In this document: positions 18,356 to 28,612 of the stretch, piece by piece
Layout of the letters: every line of letters starts with the position of its first letter
How positions within the stretch are numbered: position 1 is the first letter of the stretch
Assembly (NCBI RefSeq): GCF_010894435.1
Contig: NZ_JAAIXZ010000013.1
Coordinates: 280,132 to 344,131 of the forward strand
DNA from: Pyxidicoccus trucidator
GTDB taxonomy: Bacteria; Myxococcota; Myxococcia; Myxococcales; Myxococcaceae
Direction: 5' to 3'
Length of the DNA: 64,000 nt
Made by a program: the position numbers and the translations under genes
The notes under the pieces: model-generated
Seen by the model: only the letters and a program-made list of their open reading frames with translations
Told to the model about the DNA's origin: nothing
Database searches by the model: none

Positions 18356-18936
18356 TGAGCGTCTCGCTGCTCCGTGACGTGCACCATGTGCCGGGAGTGC
18401 GTGGCTGGGTTCGCAAGCAGGTGCTGCGCTCGGTGGCGCGGTGCGTGGAGTGGACCACGAAGCTGCCCGGACAGGGCCTCAATGTCTCGCGGGTGAATGA
18501 GTGGCTGTTCGTGGGCGGCGGGGTGCCTCGCTCGCGGTACGCGGACCTGAAGGCGCTCGGTGTCACCGCGGTGATTGATATGCGCGGTGAGCGCTGTGAC
18601 GACGCGCAGGCGCTGGCGGCGCTGGGAATCGAGCTGCTGAACCTGCCGGTGACGGACCGCTACCCGCCCTCGGTGGAGCAGCTGATGCGCGGCGTGGAGT
18701 GGGCGCTGCCCCGGCTGGAACAGGGCGGCCAGGTGTTCACCCACTGCGAGCACGGTGTGGGCCGGGGTCCGCTGATGGGACTTGCCATCATGGTGGCCCG
18801 TGGCGCGGATGCGCCCGTGGCGTATCGCGAGGTGCGCAAGGCGCGCTGGCAGGCCACGCTGAATGACCGGCAGCTCAACGGCCTCGCGGACTTCGTCACC
18901 GCGTGGGCCGCGAGGAAGCCGAGCCGGGCGGCGTAG
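18355..18936 (+). CDS. Dual-specificity-type phosphatase, candidate phosphatidylinositol-phosphate phosphatase
   Basis: This 193-residue protein has the Cys-dependent phosphatase P-loop HCEHGVGRGPLMGLAI (H-C-x5-R) near residue 130 and an upstream general-acid region with NLPVTDRYPPSVEQL. Proteins of this shape include PTPMT1-like lipid phosphatases that dephosphorylate phosphatidylglycerophosphate or phosphatidylinositol phosphates. In this operon the natural substrate would be phosphatidylinositol phosphate, giving phosphatidylinositol. The start is GTG at 18355, after GAAGGAGA, with a one-base overlap with the upstream stop. It is the last gene of the operon; the next gene converges from the other strand. 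Confidence 0.86.
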   Translation: MSVSLLRDVHHVPGVRGWVRKQVLRSVARCVEWTTKLPGQGLNVSRVNEWLFVGGGVPRSRYADLKALGVTAVIDMRGERCDDAQALAALGIELLNLPVTDRYPPSVEQLMRGVEWALPRLEQGGQVFTHCEHGVGRGPLMGLAIMVARGADAPVAYREVRKARWQATLNDRQLNGLADFVTAWAARKPSRAA

Positions 18937-18998
18937 CTCGCCCCCCTCCCATCCACTGCCGGCCCCGGCGTTGCCGAGGACGCTGGCTGGAAGGTGAA

Positions 18999-20351
18999 TC
19001 AGCCTCGGGGGCGCTCTGCGCTGCGGTGACGCTCGGCGACGCGGTAGAGCTGGGTGAGCGAGCAGTCCAGCAGGGCCTGGGTGGAGCGCATGTAGCGGTG
19101 TGCCCGGAGGAACGGAAGCCACACGCGGTCGCCCACGCGAACCTGCGCCTCCTCCAGCTTCTTGCGCGGTATCCACTGTCCTCCGAGGTTCTTCACCAGC
19201 ACCTGGCCCAGGTACGCCCCCACCGCGGGCACCGCTTGCTCGTCCACCTTCCACCGCTCGAACCGCTCCGGGAAGCCCTGATGCCAGAAGTGGAAATCCA
19301 CGTCCGTCAGCGACTCGGGCGTCGCGTCGAAGACCGACGGCACGTCGGTGTGCAGCAGCGCCACGAGGCGCTCGGCGAGGTACGCGTAGTGCGCGCGCTC
19401 TCGCTCCGCGTCCTCCACGTCCGAGGGCAGGGGTGCGTTGGCGGGGAGCCACTCCTCGGGCTCGGGCGGCGGGTTCGTGTTGAATCCAGCAATCGTCCGC
19501 TGACGCTTGCTGATGGCGGACTCGTCCACCACGCGCGAGAGCAGTTGCGCCACGTCCGGGTGGAACCGGGGCTCCACCGGAGCCAGGGTGGCGCTGCGCT
19601 CGCGCAGGGTGCGCAGCACGGTGTCGAAGTCCAGCTCCGGCCGCAGGTGGACGTGCGCCCGGGCCTGCGCCACCCGCGCCTCGTCGCTCGCGAAGCCCGT
19701 GGCGGTGGGCCACATCACCAGGAGGACGGAGCCATCGGGCAGCGCCTCCACCCGGTGGGCCGGCGTCGACAACATGCGCTCGCGGCCCACCGTCTCCACC
19801 AGAGCAGGGCCGAAGACGTTCAGCCAGAACACCTCGTAGACCTTTTCGAACTTGTCCAGACTCCAAGTCTTGTCGTCGCGACCGAAGCTGGGGTAGCCCG
19901 TCAGCCCCATGTCTGAAGCGCCGTGGGCAATGGCATACGGAGTTGGATACCGTGAGGCCCAGGCGCGGACCAGGTCCACGAATTGCCGGCTGCGCTCCGC
20001 ATCCGCGAAGAATGTGGGCGGCTGGATGTGGAGGCTGATATCCAGCTTGGACCGTCGGGACATCAACCAGAGCGTCAGCGACACGGCGGGAACGCCCGTG
20101 CGATGCAGCCCGATGATGGCACCGTCCTCGTCACGCCCTTCCTCTAGAGCCTTCCAGAAAGCATCGCGGGAGTAGTTGCGCTGCCGCTTCCCCTTGACGA
20201 GGGTCGGCATCCACTCTCCCGCATGCTCCTCAAGCGCCAGGAGGAAAGGCGCCAGTTCGTGCTCCAGCCGGGCCTGCGGGTCAAAAGCGCCGTCAAAGAA
20301 GAGGGTCAGGTCGTCCCTGACGCTCAAGTCCCGCATCGTCAGCAGCTTCAT
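18999..20351 (-). CDS. Putative immunity protein for the adjacent lipoprotein toxin
   Basis: This 450-residue soluble protein has no signal peptide. The N-terminal half (about 1-260) has alternating strands with GVPAVSLTLWLMSRRSKLD and a conserved-looking block VFWLNVFGPALVETVGRERM. The C-terminal half contains LGGQWIPRKKLEEAQVRVG and ends in a helix. It looks like the two-domain immunity proteins found beside polymorphic toxins (Imm52/DUF3396-like is a weak possibility). Its ATG overlaps the toxin stop by four bases (ATGA), as expected for coupled immunity synthesis. I infer the immunity role from this coupling and position; there is no diagnostic motif. Confidence 0.65.
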   Translation of the reverse strand: MKLLTMRDLSVRDDLTLFFDGAFDPQARLEHELAPFLLALEEHAGEWMPTLVKGKRQRNYSRDAFWKALEEGRDEDGAIIGLHRTGVPAVSLTLWLMSRRSKLDISLHIQPPTFFADAERSRQFVDLVRAWASRYPTPYAIAHGASDMGLTGYPSFGRDDKTWSLDKFEKVYEVFWLNVFGPALVETVGRERMLSTPAHRVEALPDGSVLLVMWPTATGFASDEARVAQARAHVHLRPELDFDTVLRTLRERSATLAPVEPRFHPDVAQLLSRVVDESAISKRQRTIAGFNTNPPPEPEEWLPANAPLPSDVEDAERERAHYAYLAERLVALLHTDVPSVFDATPESLTDVDFHFWHQGFPERFERWKVDEQAVPAVGAYLGQVLVKNLGGQWIPRKKLEEAQVRVGDRVWLPFLRAHRYMRSTQALLDCSLTQLYRVAERHRSAERPRG

Positions 20352-22531
20352 TGGAACTGCACCTCCACTGTCTTGGCGTTCTCTTTGACGTTTTGCATGA
20401 CACGCTCCAACGCACTGGTGCGGTCGGGCTTCAGTTCGCCCCCTTCATAGATGAGGCAGACCCGTTTCACCCGCACCTCCATCTCCAGCCCGGGCCGACG
20501 GATGCGCACCACCTCACCGTAGTACCGCAAGGCGTCTCTCGCATCCGCCTGCATCTGCGCCCTCAAGTCCTTCGCATCCAATGTCGAGAGATTCCGGCTC
20601 TTGAAGCTGAAGGTCTCCACGCGGGGCGGCACGCCCACGGGCGGTCTCGTCTCCACGACGAGCACGTCCACATAGCGGACGTCCGCCTTCGCCACGCCCA
20701 CGTGCGTCTCGATTCGAGGCGCTTCGAAGTCCCCGAGCCACTCGCGCTGGGCCCGCGGCAGGGCCGCGTCCTCCTTCAACCGGGACACCATCGTCCGCTC
20801 GAACTCCAGCCCCCGGGCGAACCACCCGCGCATCTCCTGGTAGCCCTCCCACTTGAGGGGCCCCTCGACGGGCCTCCCCTCGAGGAGTTCGCCCAGCCGC
20901 TTCTCGCGGTACGTCACGTACTCACGCCAGAGCACGGTGCCCTCGGGGACTCCGCGCGGAGGAGTGTCCAGCGTGGGCGCGAGCTGCTTCAGCACCTCCA
21001 CGTCCCGGGGCAGGCGCGCGCCCGTGGCCTCCAGCTCCGCCTGCAGCAACTTCTCCCGCAGGACTTCCGGAGGAGGGCCCGCCTCCCGCACCTCGGCGGC
21101 CCCGCCGCCACCACGCTTCAGGCCTCCCGCCGTTGTCGTGCCGGGCCCCGCGCGCGGAGACTTCGCTTCCGCCAGGTACGCCTGCGCCTTCGGCACGTTG
21201 CCGCGCGCCTCGTGGAGGGCCGCCGCGCCAACCTCGCCCCACTCCGCCACAAGGAGTCCTGCCTCCCGGCTCGCCTGGATGTACCGCACCACCTCTCCGA
21301 GAGCGCTGGCCCCCAGCCGCTCCGACAGCCGGTCCACCACCGGCGTCAGCCCCTCCAACGACAGCGGCACTTGGAGCCGTCGCAAACCGCCCGGCCCGGA
21401 GACTCCGGCCTCGGACAGGTGGCGTGCCCCGCGGCCTCCGGCATACAGCGCCACCAGCAGCGCCGCGGGCGCCAACTCCCGCGTGGCCTGCTCGTACCTG
21501 CCCTTCGCCAGCGAGGACGCCCCCTGCCCCGTCCCCGCAGCCAGGTGGAAGAAACCCAGCGGCACGCCGAAGGTCAGGTGGTCGAAGCTCCCCAGCGCCA
21601 TGCTCCCCGGGGAGAAGTGCTGCTCCATCAGCGCCTGCTCCACCGCGTCGAGCGCTTCCTGGTAGGGCGGCGGCAGCTGCCCTCGCTTCGCCGTGAAGTC
21701 CACATAGCGCGCCCCATCGCTCACGGAGGTGGTGGAGAGGGCGTCCCTGCCCGCACGGCCCAGGCCCCGAAGCACGTCACCCGCCCGCTCGCCCCGGTCC
21801 GGGAACTCGGAGAGCTTCAGCCCCCGCCGCTCCAGTTGCTCGCGGACGGCGCCCATCGTCCCCAGCGTCCCACCCAGCTGCTTGTCGCGAGCCATGAGCT
21901 GGAGCAGGTGCCGCAGCTCATCGTCGAAAGCGGAGTGGAGGATGAAGAGGGCGAACACCTCCGCCCGTGCGACGCCGTACTTCTCCGTGGCGGTGACGAT
22001 GAAGGAGGCGCGCTTGCGGTTCAGGACTTCGGCGGCTTCCGCGTCCAGGGGCCCCAGTGCACCGAGGCGGACGGCATCCCACGCCTCCAGGGACTCCACC
22101 ACGCGTGGCATGTCCACCGTGCGCTGCAGCGCAACGAACCCGGCGGGCGAGGCGCACTCCAGCAACGGCGCCAGCACCTCCGCGCTGGACTCCAGGTAGG
22201 GCCATCCAGGAGGCACGCCGCCGCGGGTGCCAGACTCCGCACGGGTGGACTCGGCCTGACGCGGCCCGGCCACGGACGAGCCCTGCTCGCGCTTCGTCGC
22301 GCGTCTGCGGCGCAGCCGTTCTTCGGCACCTGCCTCCGAGAAGGCAGTGAATGGCGCGGCGTCCCCGGGTCGGTTGTCCGAGGTGCGCCTCAGCACCGAC
22401 GCGGGAGACAGACGCGGGGCAGACGGCAGGTCGCCAGCGTGAGCAGCCCTGTCCGACAGCGAGGCGCAGCCGGTGGTGAGCAGGACGAGGGCCAGCCCCG
22501 CCCACCGGCGCGGCGGCGACTCAGCGCGCAT
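20348..22531 (-). CDS. Polymorphic toxin lipoprotein, SitA-like, nuclease-like C-terminus
   Basis: This is a 727-residue lipoprotein. The ATG at 22531 starts MRAESPPRRWAGLALVLL, followed by TTGC, a type II signal; a longer frame upstream lies inside the barrel gene and has no signal. The central part (about 100-480) is helical and Ala/Leu-rich with short glycine stretches and no known domain. The last 120 residues form a separate module containing KADVRYVDVLVVE, ETFSFKSRNLSTLDAKDLR and DALRYYGEVVRI, which recalls PD-(D/E)xK-like endonuclease toxins: a lone Asp, a Glu and a Lys in a strand-strand-helix order. The acid normally two residues before the Lys is Ser here. The gene order of barrel, toxin and immunity is that of SitBAI cassettes. 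Confidence 0.72.
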   Translation of the reverse strand: MRAESPPRRWAGLALVLLTTGCASLSDRAAHAGDLPSAPRLSPASVLRRTSDNRPGDAAPFTAFSEAGAEERLRRRRATKREQGSSVAGPRQAESTRAESGTRGGVPPGWPYLESSAEVLAPLLECASPAGFVALQRTVDMPRVVESLEAWDAVRLGALGPLDAEAAEVLNRKRASFIVTATEKYGVARAEVFALFILHSAFDDELRHLLQLMARDKQLGGTLGTMGAVREQLERRGLKLSEFPDRGERAGDVLRGLGRAGRDALSTTSVSDGARYVDFTAKRGQLPPPYQEALDAVEQALMEQHFSPGSMALGSFDHLTFGVPLGFFHLAAGTGQGASSLAKGRYEQATRELAPAALLVALYAGGRGARHLSEAGVSGPGGLRRLQVPLSLEGLTPVVDRLSERLGASALGEVVRYIQASREAGLLVAEWGEVGAAALHEARGNVPKAQAYLAEAKSPRAGPGTTTAGGLKRGGGGAAEVREAGPPPEVLREKLLQAELEATGARLPRDVEVLKQLAPTLDTPPRGVPEGTVLWREYVTYREKRLGELLEGRPVEGPLKWEGYQEMRGWFARGLEFERTMVSRLKEDAALPRAQREWLGDFEAPRIETHVGVAKADVRYVDVLVVETRPPVGVPPRVETFSFKSRNLSTLDAKDLRAQMQADARDALRYYGEVVRIRRPGLEMEVRVKRVCLIYEGGELKPDRTSALERVMQNVKENAKTVEVQFQ

Positions 22532-23882
22532 TGTCCACCCCCAGTCCCACCGAAGCGAAGGCGCCCGGACGCAACGCCCCTTCCGCCGTGGGGTACAGCA
22601 GCGTGCCCCCCTGGCCCATGGCGTACAGCCGCCCTCCAAGGAAGCGCCAGCGCACCTCTCCTGAAGCCAGGTAGCGCGTCCCCGGCTGGCGCAGGCCCAC
22701 CGCCATGCCCCTGACGGCCGCTTCGACGTCGCGCCCGAAGAGCTGCACGGCCAGCCGCCCGTCCGCGTCCACGCGGCCCCAACTGAAGGCCTCGACGCCC
22801 AACGAGAGGCGCAGGTGGCGCCGCAAGAGGTCGCCCAACCGCACCGCGTCCCAGCCCACCACCAGCTCACCGAAGACGGAGTACCCCTCGGGGAAGGGAG
22901 CATCCGCCAGCGGCAGTCCCGAAGTGCCCGCCGTCTGGAAGCGCGCCAGCTCGTAGTCCGGTCCGAAGGCCCCCTGGCGGAAGCCTCCTTGCTGGCGTCG
23001 CGCCTCCAGCCTCACCAACAGGTCCAGCGTCGGTGACACGAGGTCCGCGCCCACGCCCGCCACCACTCCCCATGCGCCTCCGCGTCCCGGGCGCCCGCCC
23101 CCGCCAGCCAGCAGGTGCAGCTCGAAGCCCTGGCGCACCCACACGACGGCCGTGCCATCCACATGCGCCAGCATCACCCGCTGAGAGGTACTGCCAGCAC
23201 GGCCCCAGTCGAGCACGGAAGAGAGCGCGAGTGTGTAGCGCCCGGGCTGCTCCGACCGGCCGAAGAGGACGTGCCACACGTCCAGCTCGACTTCCGCACC
23301 CATGAGACGCGCGCCCAGCACATCCGAGACGAACGCCTCCGCGTAGAGCGGCCCCACTGTCCCGGTAAGCACCGCCCCCGCGGGGTGGTAGTCGGGATTG
23401 CTTCGATTGGAGTAGCGCCGCACCAGGTGCCCGGACAGCAGCGTGAAGCAGTCCAGGGAGCCCGCCCAGAGCGCGACCGGGGACGCGTCGCTTCCCAGCG
23501 AAAGGAGGCGCACCAGCTGTCCCCAGTCCGAGAGGCTGTCCCAGTCCTCCTTGCGTACGAGGCCGTCCCGCTCCCCGCCACCCCAGGCGCGCAGCCGCAC
23601 CGGAGCGCCCAGGTTGAGACCGAACGTGTCGCCACCGTCGACCACCCACGTGGGCTCCACCTGCACGAAGCCCTCGGCGTCCCCCGCGCCATGTCGTGGC
23701 AGCAGCGTCAGCTGCGTGGCCTCCAGGCGCGCCAGGAAGCTCCACTCCGCATCCGGACGGACGGAGGCGGATGGAGCGTCGGCCTCCTCACCCGCCCCAT
23801 GGGGCTCCACGGGCTCCTCCGCCCACCCCGCGCCCGCGGCCAGCAGCAGTGACACGACGGCCCAGCCTCGACTCATGGACAT
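22521..23882 (-). CDS. Predicted outer-membrane beta-barrel protein, SitB-position gene
   Basis: This 453-residue exported protein starts at 23882 (MSMSRGWAVVSLLLAAGAGW) with a signal peptide. From about residue 50 to the end it consists of alternating amphipathic strands with aromatic girdles and short turns (WSFLARLEATQLTLL, VELDVWHVLFGR, RYTLALSSVLDWGR), typical of a transmembrane beta barrel. The end is ASVGLGVDNAR rather than a terminal Phe. It overlaps the start of the toxin gene by 11 bases, so the two are translated together. In myxobacterial SitBAI cassettes a helper gene precedes the toxin gene; this one sits in that position, but I have not established homology to SitB. Confidence 0.75.
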   Translation of the reverse strand: MSMSRGWAVVSLLLAAGAGWAEEPVEPHGAGEEADAPSASVRPDAEWSFLARLEATQLTLLPRHGAGDAEGFVQVEPTWVVDGGDTFGLNLGAPVRLRAWGGGERDGLVRKEDWDSLSDWGQLVRLLSLGSDASPVALWAGSLDCFTLLSGHLVRRYSNRSNPDYHPAGAVLTGTVGPLYAEAFVSDVLGARLMGAEVELDVWHVLFGRSEQPGRYTLALSSVLDWGRAGSTSQRVMLAHVDGTAVVWVRQGFELHLLAGGGGRPGRGGAWGVVAGVGADLVSPTLDLLVRLEARRQQGGFRQGAFGPDYELARFQTAGTSGLPLADAPFPEGYSVFGELVVGWDAVRLGDLLRRHLRLSLGVEAFSWGRVDADGRLAVQLFGRDVEAAVRGMAVGLRQPGTRYLASGEVRWRFLGGRLYAMGQGGTLLYPTAEGALRPGAFASVGLGVDNAR

Positions 23883-24080
23883 ACACACCGCCCGTGATGG
23901 CTTCCCGGAAGGGGGAAGGAGTCGAGGTTGTCCGGCCAGTCCGACAAAGCGCCGCGCCGGAGACAGGGACGGCGTCCTGAGCCGCGCGTCTGTCCATCGC
24001 CGGGTGTCGGGCACGGGCCCCGGCGTCGCGGCACCTTTCGCTCCTTCGCGCCTTCGTGAAGCGTGCCGGACGTTCCTGCG

Positions 24081-24974
24081 TCACGCCCCGCCGTTCAGCA
24101 TCCGCCGTCTCCACGCGGCCGGAGTGACACCGTGCACCCGCCGGAACAGGCGGATGAAGTGCGTCACGTCCGCGTAGCCCACGCGCTCGGCGATGATGTC
24201 CACGCGCTCGTCCGTGCCGCGCAGTCGGCGCCGGGCCTCCGCCATGCGGCACTCGAGAATCCACTCGCCCACCGTGCGGCCCGTCTCCTGCCGTACGATT
24301 CCCGCCACGTGCGCGGAGGAGCGTCCCAGCTCGCGCGCCACCTTCGCAAGGGACAGCGGCTCGAGGCAGTGGGTTTCAATGTACGTGAGCGCCCTGCGCC
24401 CGAGACCCACGGAGGTCGGCTCGCCCCCGACAGCCGGCGTCGAGATTCGCTCCAGCTCGATGAGCACCAGCCGGAGCAGGGCGATGGCGGCCTCTTCGCG
24501 GCCCCGGTCCTCATGCGCCAGTTCCTCGTCCAGCAGCCGCATCCACCGCAGCAGCCGCTTGCGCTGCACCAGCGTGGGCCGCAGCACGGGGTGACAGCCC
24601 TGGCGCACCCGCAGCAGCGGCCCGAGCCGGGACGCCCCCTCCCCCTCCCCTCCCGGCTCTCCACGGGCGAGCACCTCCGGGTGGAAGGCGAGCCCCCACC
24701 CCTCCGCGTCCGAGACCCCGCCCCGGTGCGCATCGCCGGGAGGAATGAGGTGGACATCTCCAGCACGCAGCACCTGGTCGCCCGCGTGCCGAATCCTCGA
24801 CTCGCCCCGCGTCACCAACATGACGACGGCGTACGTGTGGACGGCGGAACCGCCCCCCATTCCCGTGCGCTTCGCTTGAAGCCGCGTCACCAGGATGGGG
24901 AGCCGTCCCCGCTCGAAGTCCGGAGGCATCGGCGGAAAGCTGGCGCGTCTGGGCGGGCGCGACTCGGAGGGCAT
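24081..24974 (-). CDS. AraC-family transcriptional regulator
   Basis: This 297-residue protein has an N-terminal cupin-like sensor, with RIRHAGDQVLRAGDVHLIPP and a His-containing strand, and a C-terminal double helix-turn-helix. The first HTH is in LSLAKVARELGRSSAHVAGI and the second in DIIAERVGYADVTHFIRLFR, followed by the family hallmark HGVTPAAWRRR. The effector is unknown. It lies immediately downstream of the flavin oxidoreductase gene on the same strand, 42 bases after its stop, and may be co-transcribed with it. The start at 24974 gives a normal family length. Confidence 0.92.
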   Translation of the reverse strand: MPSESRPPRRASFPPMPPDFERGRLPILVTRLQAKRTGMGGGSAVHTYAVVMLVTRGESRIRHAGDQVLRAGDVHLIPPGDAHRGGVSDAEGWGLAFHPEVLARGEPGGEGEGASRLGPLLRVRQGCHPVLRPTLVQRKRLLRWMRLLDEELAHEDRGREEAAIALLRLVLIELERISTPAVGGEPTSVGLGRRALTYIETHCLEPLSLAKVARELGRSSAHVAGIVRQETGRTVGEWILECRMAEARRRLRGTDERVDIIAERVGYADVTHFIRLFRRVHGVTPAAWRRRMLNGGA

Positions 24975-25016
24975 GCGGCGTTCGTAGCGGTCAACCGCGC
25001 GAAGCTCAACCCCGCA

Positions 25017-25937
25017 TCACCCGTGGGTGAAGCCCGCGGCCTCCAGGTTCATCCCGTGGTTCGCCATGGCTGCCGCGAACATGCCCGCCGACGCGGCCAT
25101 GATGGCCCCCTGGATGGGCGTCGTGAGGTCTCCCCCCGCGAGGATGCCGGGGATGGAGGTCTCCTGCTGTGCGTTCACCTTGACGTAGCCCTGCTCGTCC
25201 AGCGCGAGCCCCAGCCGCTGCACGAAGGGCACCTGGCGCTGCGGCGGACGGGCGAAGAGGAACTCACGGGGCACTCGCGTCCCGTCCTCCAGCTCCACCG
25301 CCTCCATGGCCTGCCCACCCGCCCTGGTAACGAAACGGCGGATGCGCCGCTCCTCGAGCCGCACCCCGGCCCGCTCCAGCAACGCGCGCTTTTCGGCGGG
25401 CACCGCGAAGGCGCCCTCCGTGAAGACCACCACGTCGCGAGTCCAGCCCGTCAGGAAGGCGCCGAAGTCGACCAGCATCTCGGCCGTCGCGAGCACACCC
25501 CAGGGCCGGTCCCGAATCTCCCAGCCGTGGCAATAGGGGCACTGGAAGATGGCCTTGCCCCACAGCTCCCGGTAGCCGGGCAGCTCCGGCAGCACGTCCA
25601 CCATGCCCGTGGTGAGCACCACGCGCCGCGTGTCCACCAGGCCGCCGCCTTCCAGCTCCACGCGGAAGCGAGGGCCGATGCGCTCCAGGCCCATCACCCG
25701 CACGTCACGCACCTCCACGTCGTAGGGACGGAGCTGCTCGCGGCCGATGCGGCGCAGCTCCTGCGGCGGCGTGCCGTCACGGGAGAGGAAGGTATGCATG
25801 TGCTCGGCGGCCTCGTTCCGGGGCGGGCCCGCGTCACAGAGCAGCACCTTCTTGCGACCGCGCCCCAGGGCCAGCGCCGCGCTCAGGCCCCCCGGGCCAC
25901 CGCCCACAATCACCGCGTCCGTCGTCTCAATCGTCAT
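25017..25937 (-). CDS. FAD-dependent thioredoxin-reductase-like oxidoreductase
   Basis: This 306-residue flavoprotein has an N-terminal FAD-binding motif, VIVGGGPGGLSAALALGRG, a thioredoxin-reductase-like layout and the near-CxxC element FQCPYCHGWEIRD in the NADPH domain. The C-terminal FAD motif is GILAGGDLTTPIQGAIMA. Members of this clade with CPYCHGWE are found in many bacteria and act as monocomponent NAD(P)H-dependent disulfide or dithiol-type oxidoreductases; some are involved in natural product disulfide formation. It is probably followed by the AraC gene in one transcript and faces the exported-protein gene at 26155 across a 217-base intergenic region. Confidence 0.9.
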   Translation of the reverse strand: MTIETTDAVIVGGGPGGLSAALALGRGRKKVLLCDAGPPRNEAAEHMHTFLSRDGTPPQELRRIGREQLRPYDVEVRDVRVMGLERIGPRFRVELEGGGLVDTRRVVLTTGMVDVLPELPGYRELWGKAIFQCPYCHGWEIRDRPWGVLATAEMLVDFGAFLTGWTRDVVVFTEGAFAVPAEKRALLERAGVRLEERRIRRFVTRAGGQAMEAVELEDGTRVPREFLFARPPQRQVPFVQRLGLALDEQGYVKVNAQQETSIPGILAGGDLTTPIQGAIMAASAGMFAAAMANHGMNLEAAGFTHG

Positions 25938-26154
25938 GATGCATTGCTATTCGCGAGCCCCGCGCGCCGGGAGGGCGCCCCTTCGCACGGAATCGGCGGA
26001 TCCTCGGGTCCCCTCCGCCGGAGTGCCCTCCGCCAGCCGGGACGGGCCCTATGCTGACTGCCAGGCCGGCGCAGACGCGGCCCCAAGGCCACACCTGCCG
26101 CCAGCCTGCCCTGGGAACACCCCTTGCAATCCCGAAGTGCCTCGGGAGGACATC

Positions 26155-26991
26155 ATGCGTAACGCTTTGGTGCTTGGACTCACGCTGTGCTCGCTCGGAG
26201 CCTCTGCCGCGGAGGGCTGGACGGCGCCGTATTCGCTCGAAGGCCAGCAGGGCCGCACCTTCCGCGTCGTCTTCGGCAAGAGCGCGCCGGAGCAGGTGGA
26301 GTCCCGGCTCGGTGTCATGACGCTCCTCGGAAAGAAGGGCCTGGCCACGGCCCGCCTGCAGCGCACGGAGCGCGTCTGCCAGGACCTGTGCGACTCCGAG
26401 CGGCCCACCTGCCACACCGTGGGCGTCTACACACAGGAGCCCGACACCGCGGACATCGGAGAGGGGCTCGCGGCCCTCCCCGGACGCCTCCAGGGAAAGT
26501 TGAGCGCCCCTGCCCCCATCGAGCCCGGGCCATCTCCCTCCACGAAGCAGTGGGCCTCGAAGGACTTCCAGGTCCCCGTGGACGAGAGCACCCCGGCCAC
26601 GCCCCTGCCCGAGGGCATGCTCCCCCAGGCCTACCGGTGGACGCCGCGTGCCGATGGGAGCGCGGTCCTGGACGCGCGGCACGGTGGAACGGAGGCCTAC
26701 TCCCCTTCCGTCCAGCTCGCGGAGTGTCGTCAGGAGCGGCAGCCCCCCTTCACCCGCCTTGTCTGCCCGAGCGCCTCCTTCCTGTACGCGAAGCAGCAGC
26801 TCCTCTTCGCCAGCTTCGACGACTACGGCTCGGCCAGCACCGCGTGGCTCGCCACGCTCCAGGCCCACGGGCAGGCGCTGTACCTCCTGCGCGTAGGCCT
26901 GAAGACGCAGGCCGTCCCCGGCCTCCTCTTCCGCGACGGGGCCCGGTGGCGGCTGCTCATCCGCCCGGCGGACTACCCGCTCCTCTGCTGA
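26155..26991 (+). CDS. Exported hypothetical protein, Cys-containing
   Basis: This 278-residue protein starts at the ATG at 26155 (MRNALVLGLTLCSLGASAAE), which follows GGGAGGA and gives a signal peptide cleaved near residue 19. The mature sequence has six or seven Cys, including VCQDLCDSERPTCHTVG, and a second region with LAECRQERQ and RLVCPSASFLY, suggesting disulfides. It has no membrane helix and no recognisable domain; it is Pro/Ser-rich in the middle. It is divergent from the flavin oxidoreductase and monocistronic by spacing. Function unknown. Confidence 0.78.
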   Translation: MRNALVLGLTLCSLGASAAEGWTAPYSLEGQQGRTFRVVFGKSAPEQVESRLGVMTLLGKKGLATARLQRTERVCQDLCDSERPTCHTVGVYTQEPDTADIGEGLAALPGRLQGKLSAPAPIEPGPSPSTKQWASKDFQVPVDESTPATPLPEGMLPQAYRWTPRADGSAVLDARHGGTEAYSPSVQLAECRQERQPPFTRLVCPSASFLYAKQQLLFASFDDYGSASTAWLATLQAHGQALYLLRVGLKTQAVPGLLFRDGARWRLLIRPADYPLLC

Positions 26992-27134
26992 GCAGCGGCG
27001 CGAGGAGAGGCCCGCCACGTGCCGGTCTTCACCGGGAGCCCCACCCTCCAGAAACCGGGAGAGCGGCCAAACAACGGCCAGCGCGCGCACAGCCGGGGTG
27101 TTAGAGAGCGGGCTTCAGCCGAAAGGTAACGGCC

Positions 27135-28178
<1,044 letters not shown>

Positions 28179-28182
28179 GCGG

Positions 28183-28551
28183 CTACTTCAGCTCGCCGGG
28201 ACGGAAGTAGGCGATGGGGCGAAGCTCGTAGCACCCCGTCCCAGGGTTCGCGACGGACAGCTCCTTCGCGAACGCCTCCGCGGCCTCGGGCGTCTCGCAG
28301 TCGATGACGTAGAAGCCGAGAATCTGCTCCTTCGTCTCCGCGAACGGCCCGTCCGTCACGTAGGCCTCGCGGCCCTTCCGGAGCGTCCGGGCCGCCTTCG
28401 TCGGCATCAGCCGGACAACGGGCCCGAGCCGGCCCTCCTCGGCGAGCTTCGCATTCACGGCCTCGAGCCGGGCCATGGTCGCGTCGTCCTCCTCCTTGGA
28501 CCAGGAGCCGACGGCCTTTTCATCGTTGTAGCAGAGGACAGCGTAGAGCAT
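28183..28551 (-). CDS. YciI-family protein
   Basis: This is a 122-residue dimeric ferredoxin-like-fold protein starting MLYAVLCYNDEKAVGSW. It contains the family motif VTDGPFAETKEQILGFYVID, with the His/Asp-type active-site region, and ends in PIAYFRPGELK. Such proteins are common beside sigma-factor or oxidoreductase genes; some act in decarboxylation or dehalogenation chemistry, but most are unassigned. The ATG at 28551 is chosen because the extension to 28809 runs through poor sequence. It converges on the LLM oxidoreductase. Confidence 0.88.
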   Translation of the reverse strand: MLYAVLCYNDEKAVGSWSKEEDDATMARLEAVNAKLAEEGRLGPVVRLMPTKAARTLRKGREAYVTDGPFAETKEQILGFYVIDCETPEAAEAFAKELSVANPGTGCYELRPIAYFRPGELK

Positions 28552-28612
28552 GCGGGGGCGCTCCAGGGGTTTGAGTCCGGGCGCCTGAGTACCCCAGAGG
28601 TGGGGTCTCGCG

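Noticed and set aside
20348..22903. An 851-residue version of the lipoprotein toxin with a longer N-terminus
   Set aside because: The extension lies inside the barrel gene and buries the lipoprotein signal, which is clean from the ATG at 22531.
18999..23882. Prophage or Rhs/type VI cassette
   Set aside because: No phage structural gene, Rhs repeat, PAAR or VgrG domain is present; the toxin is a lipoprotein.
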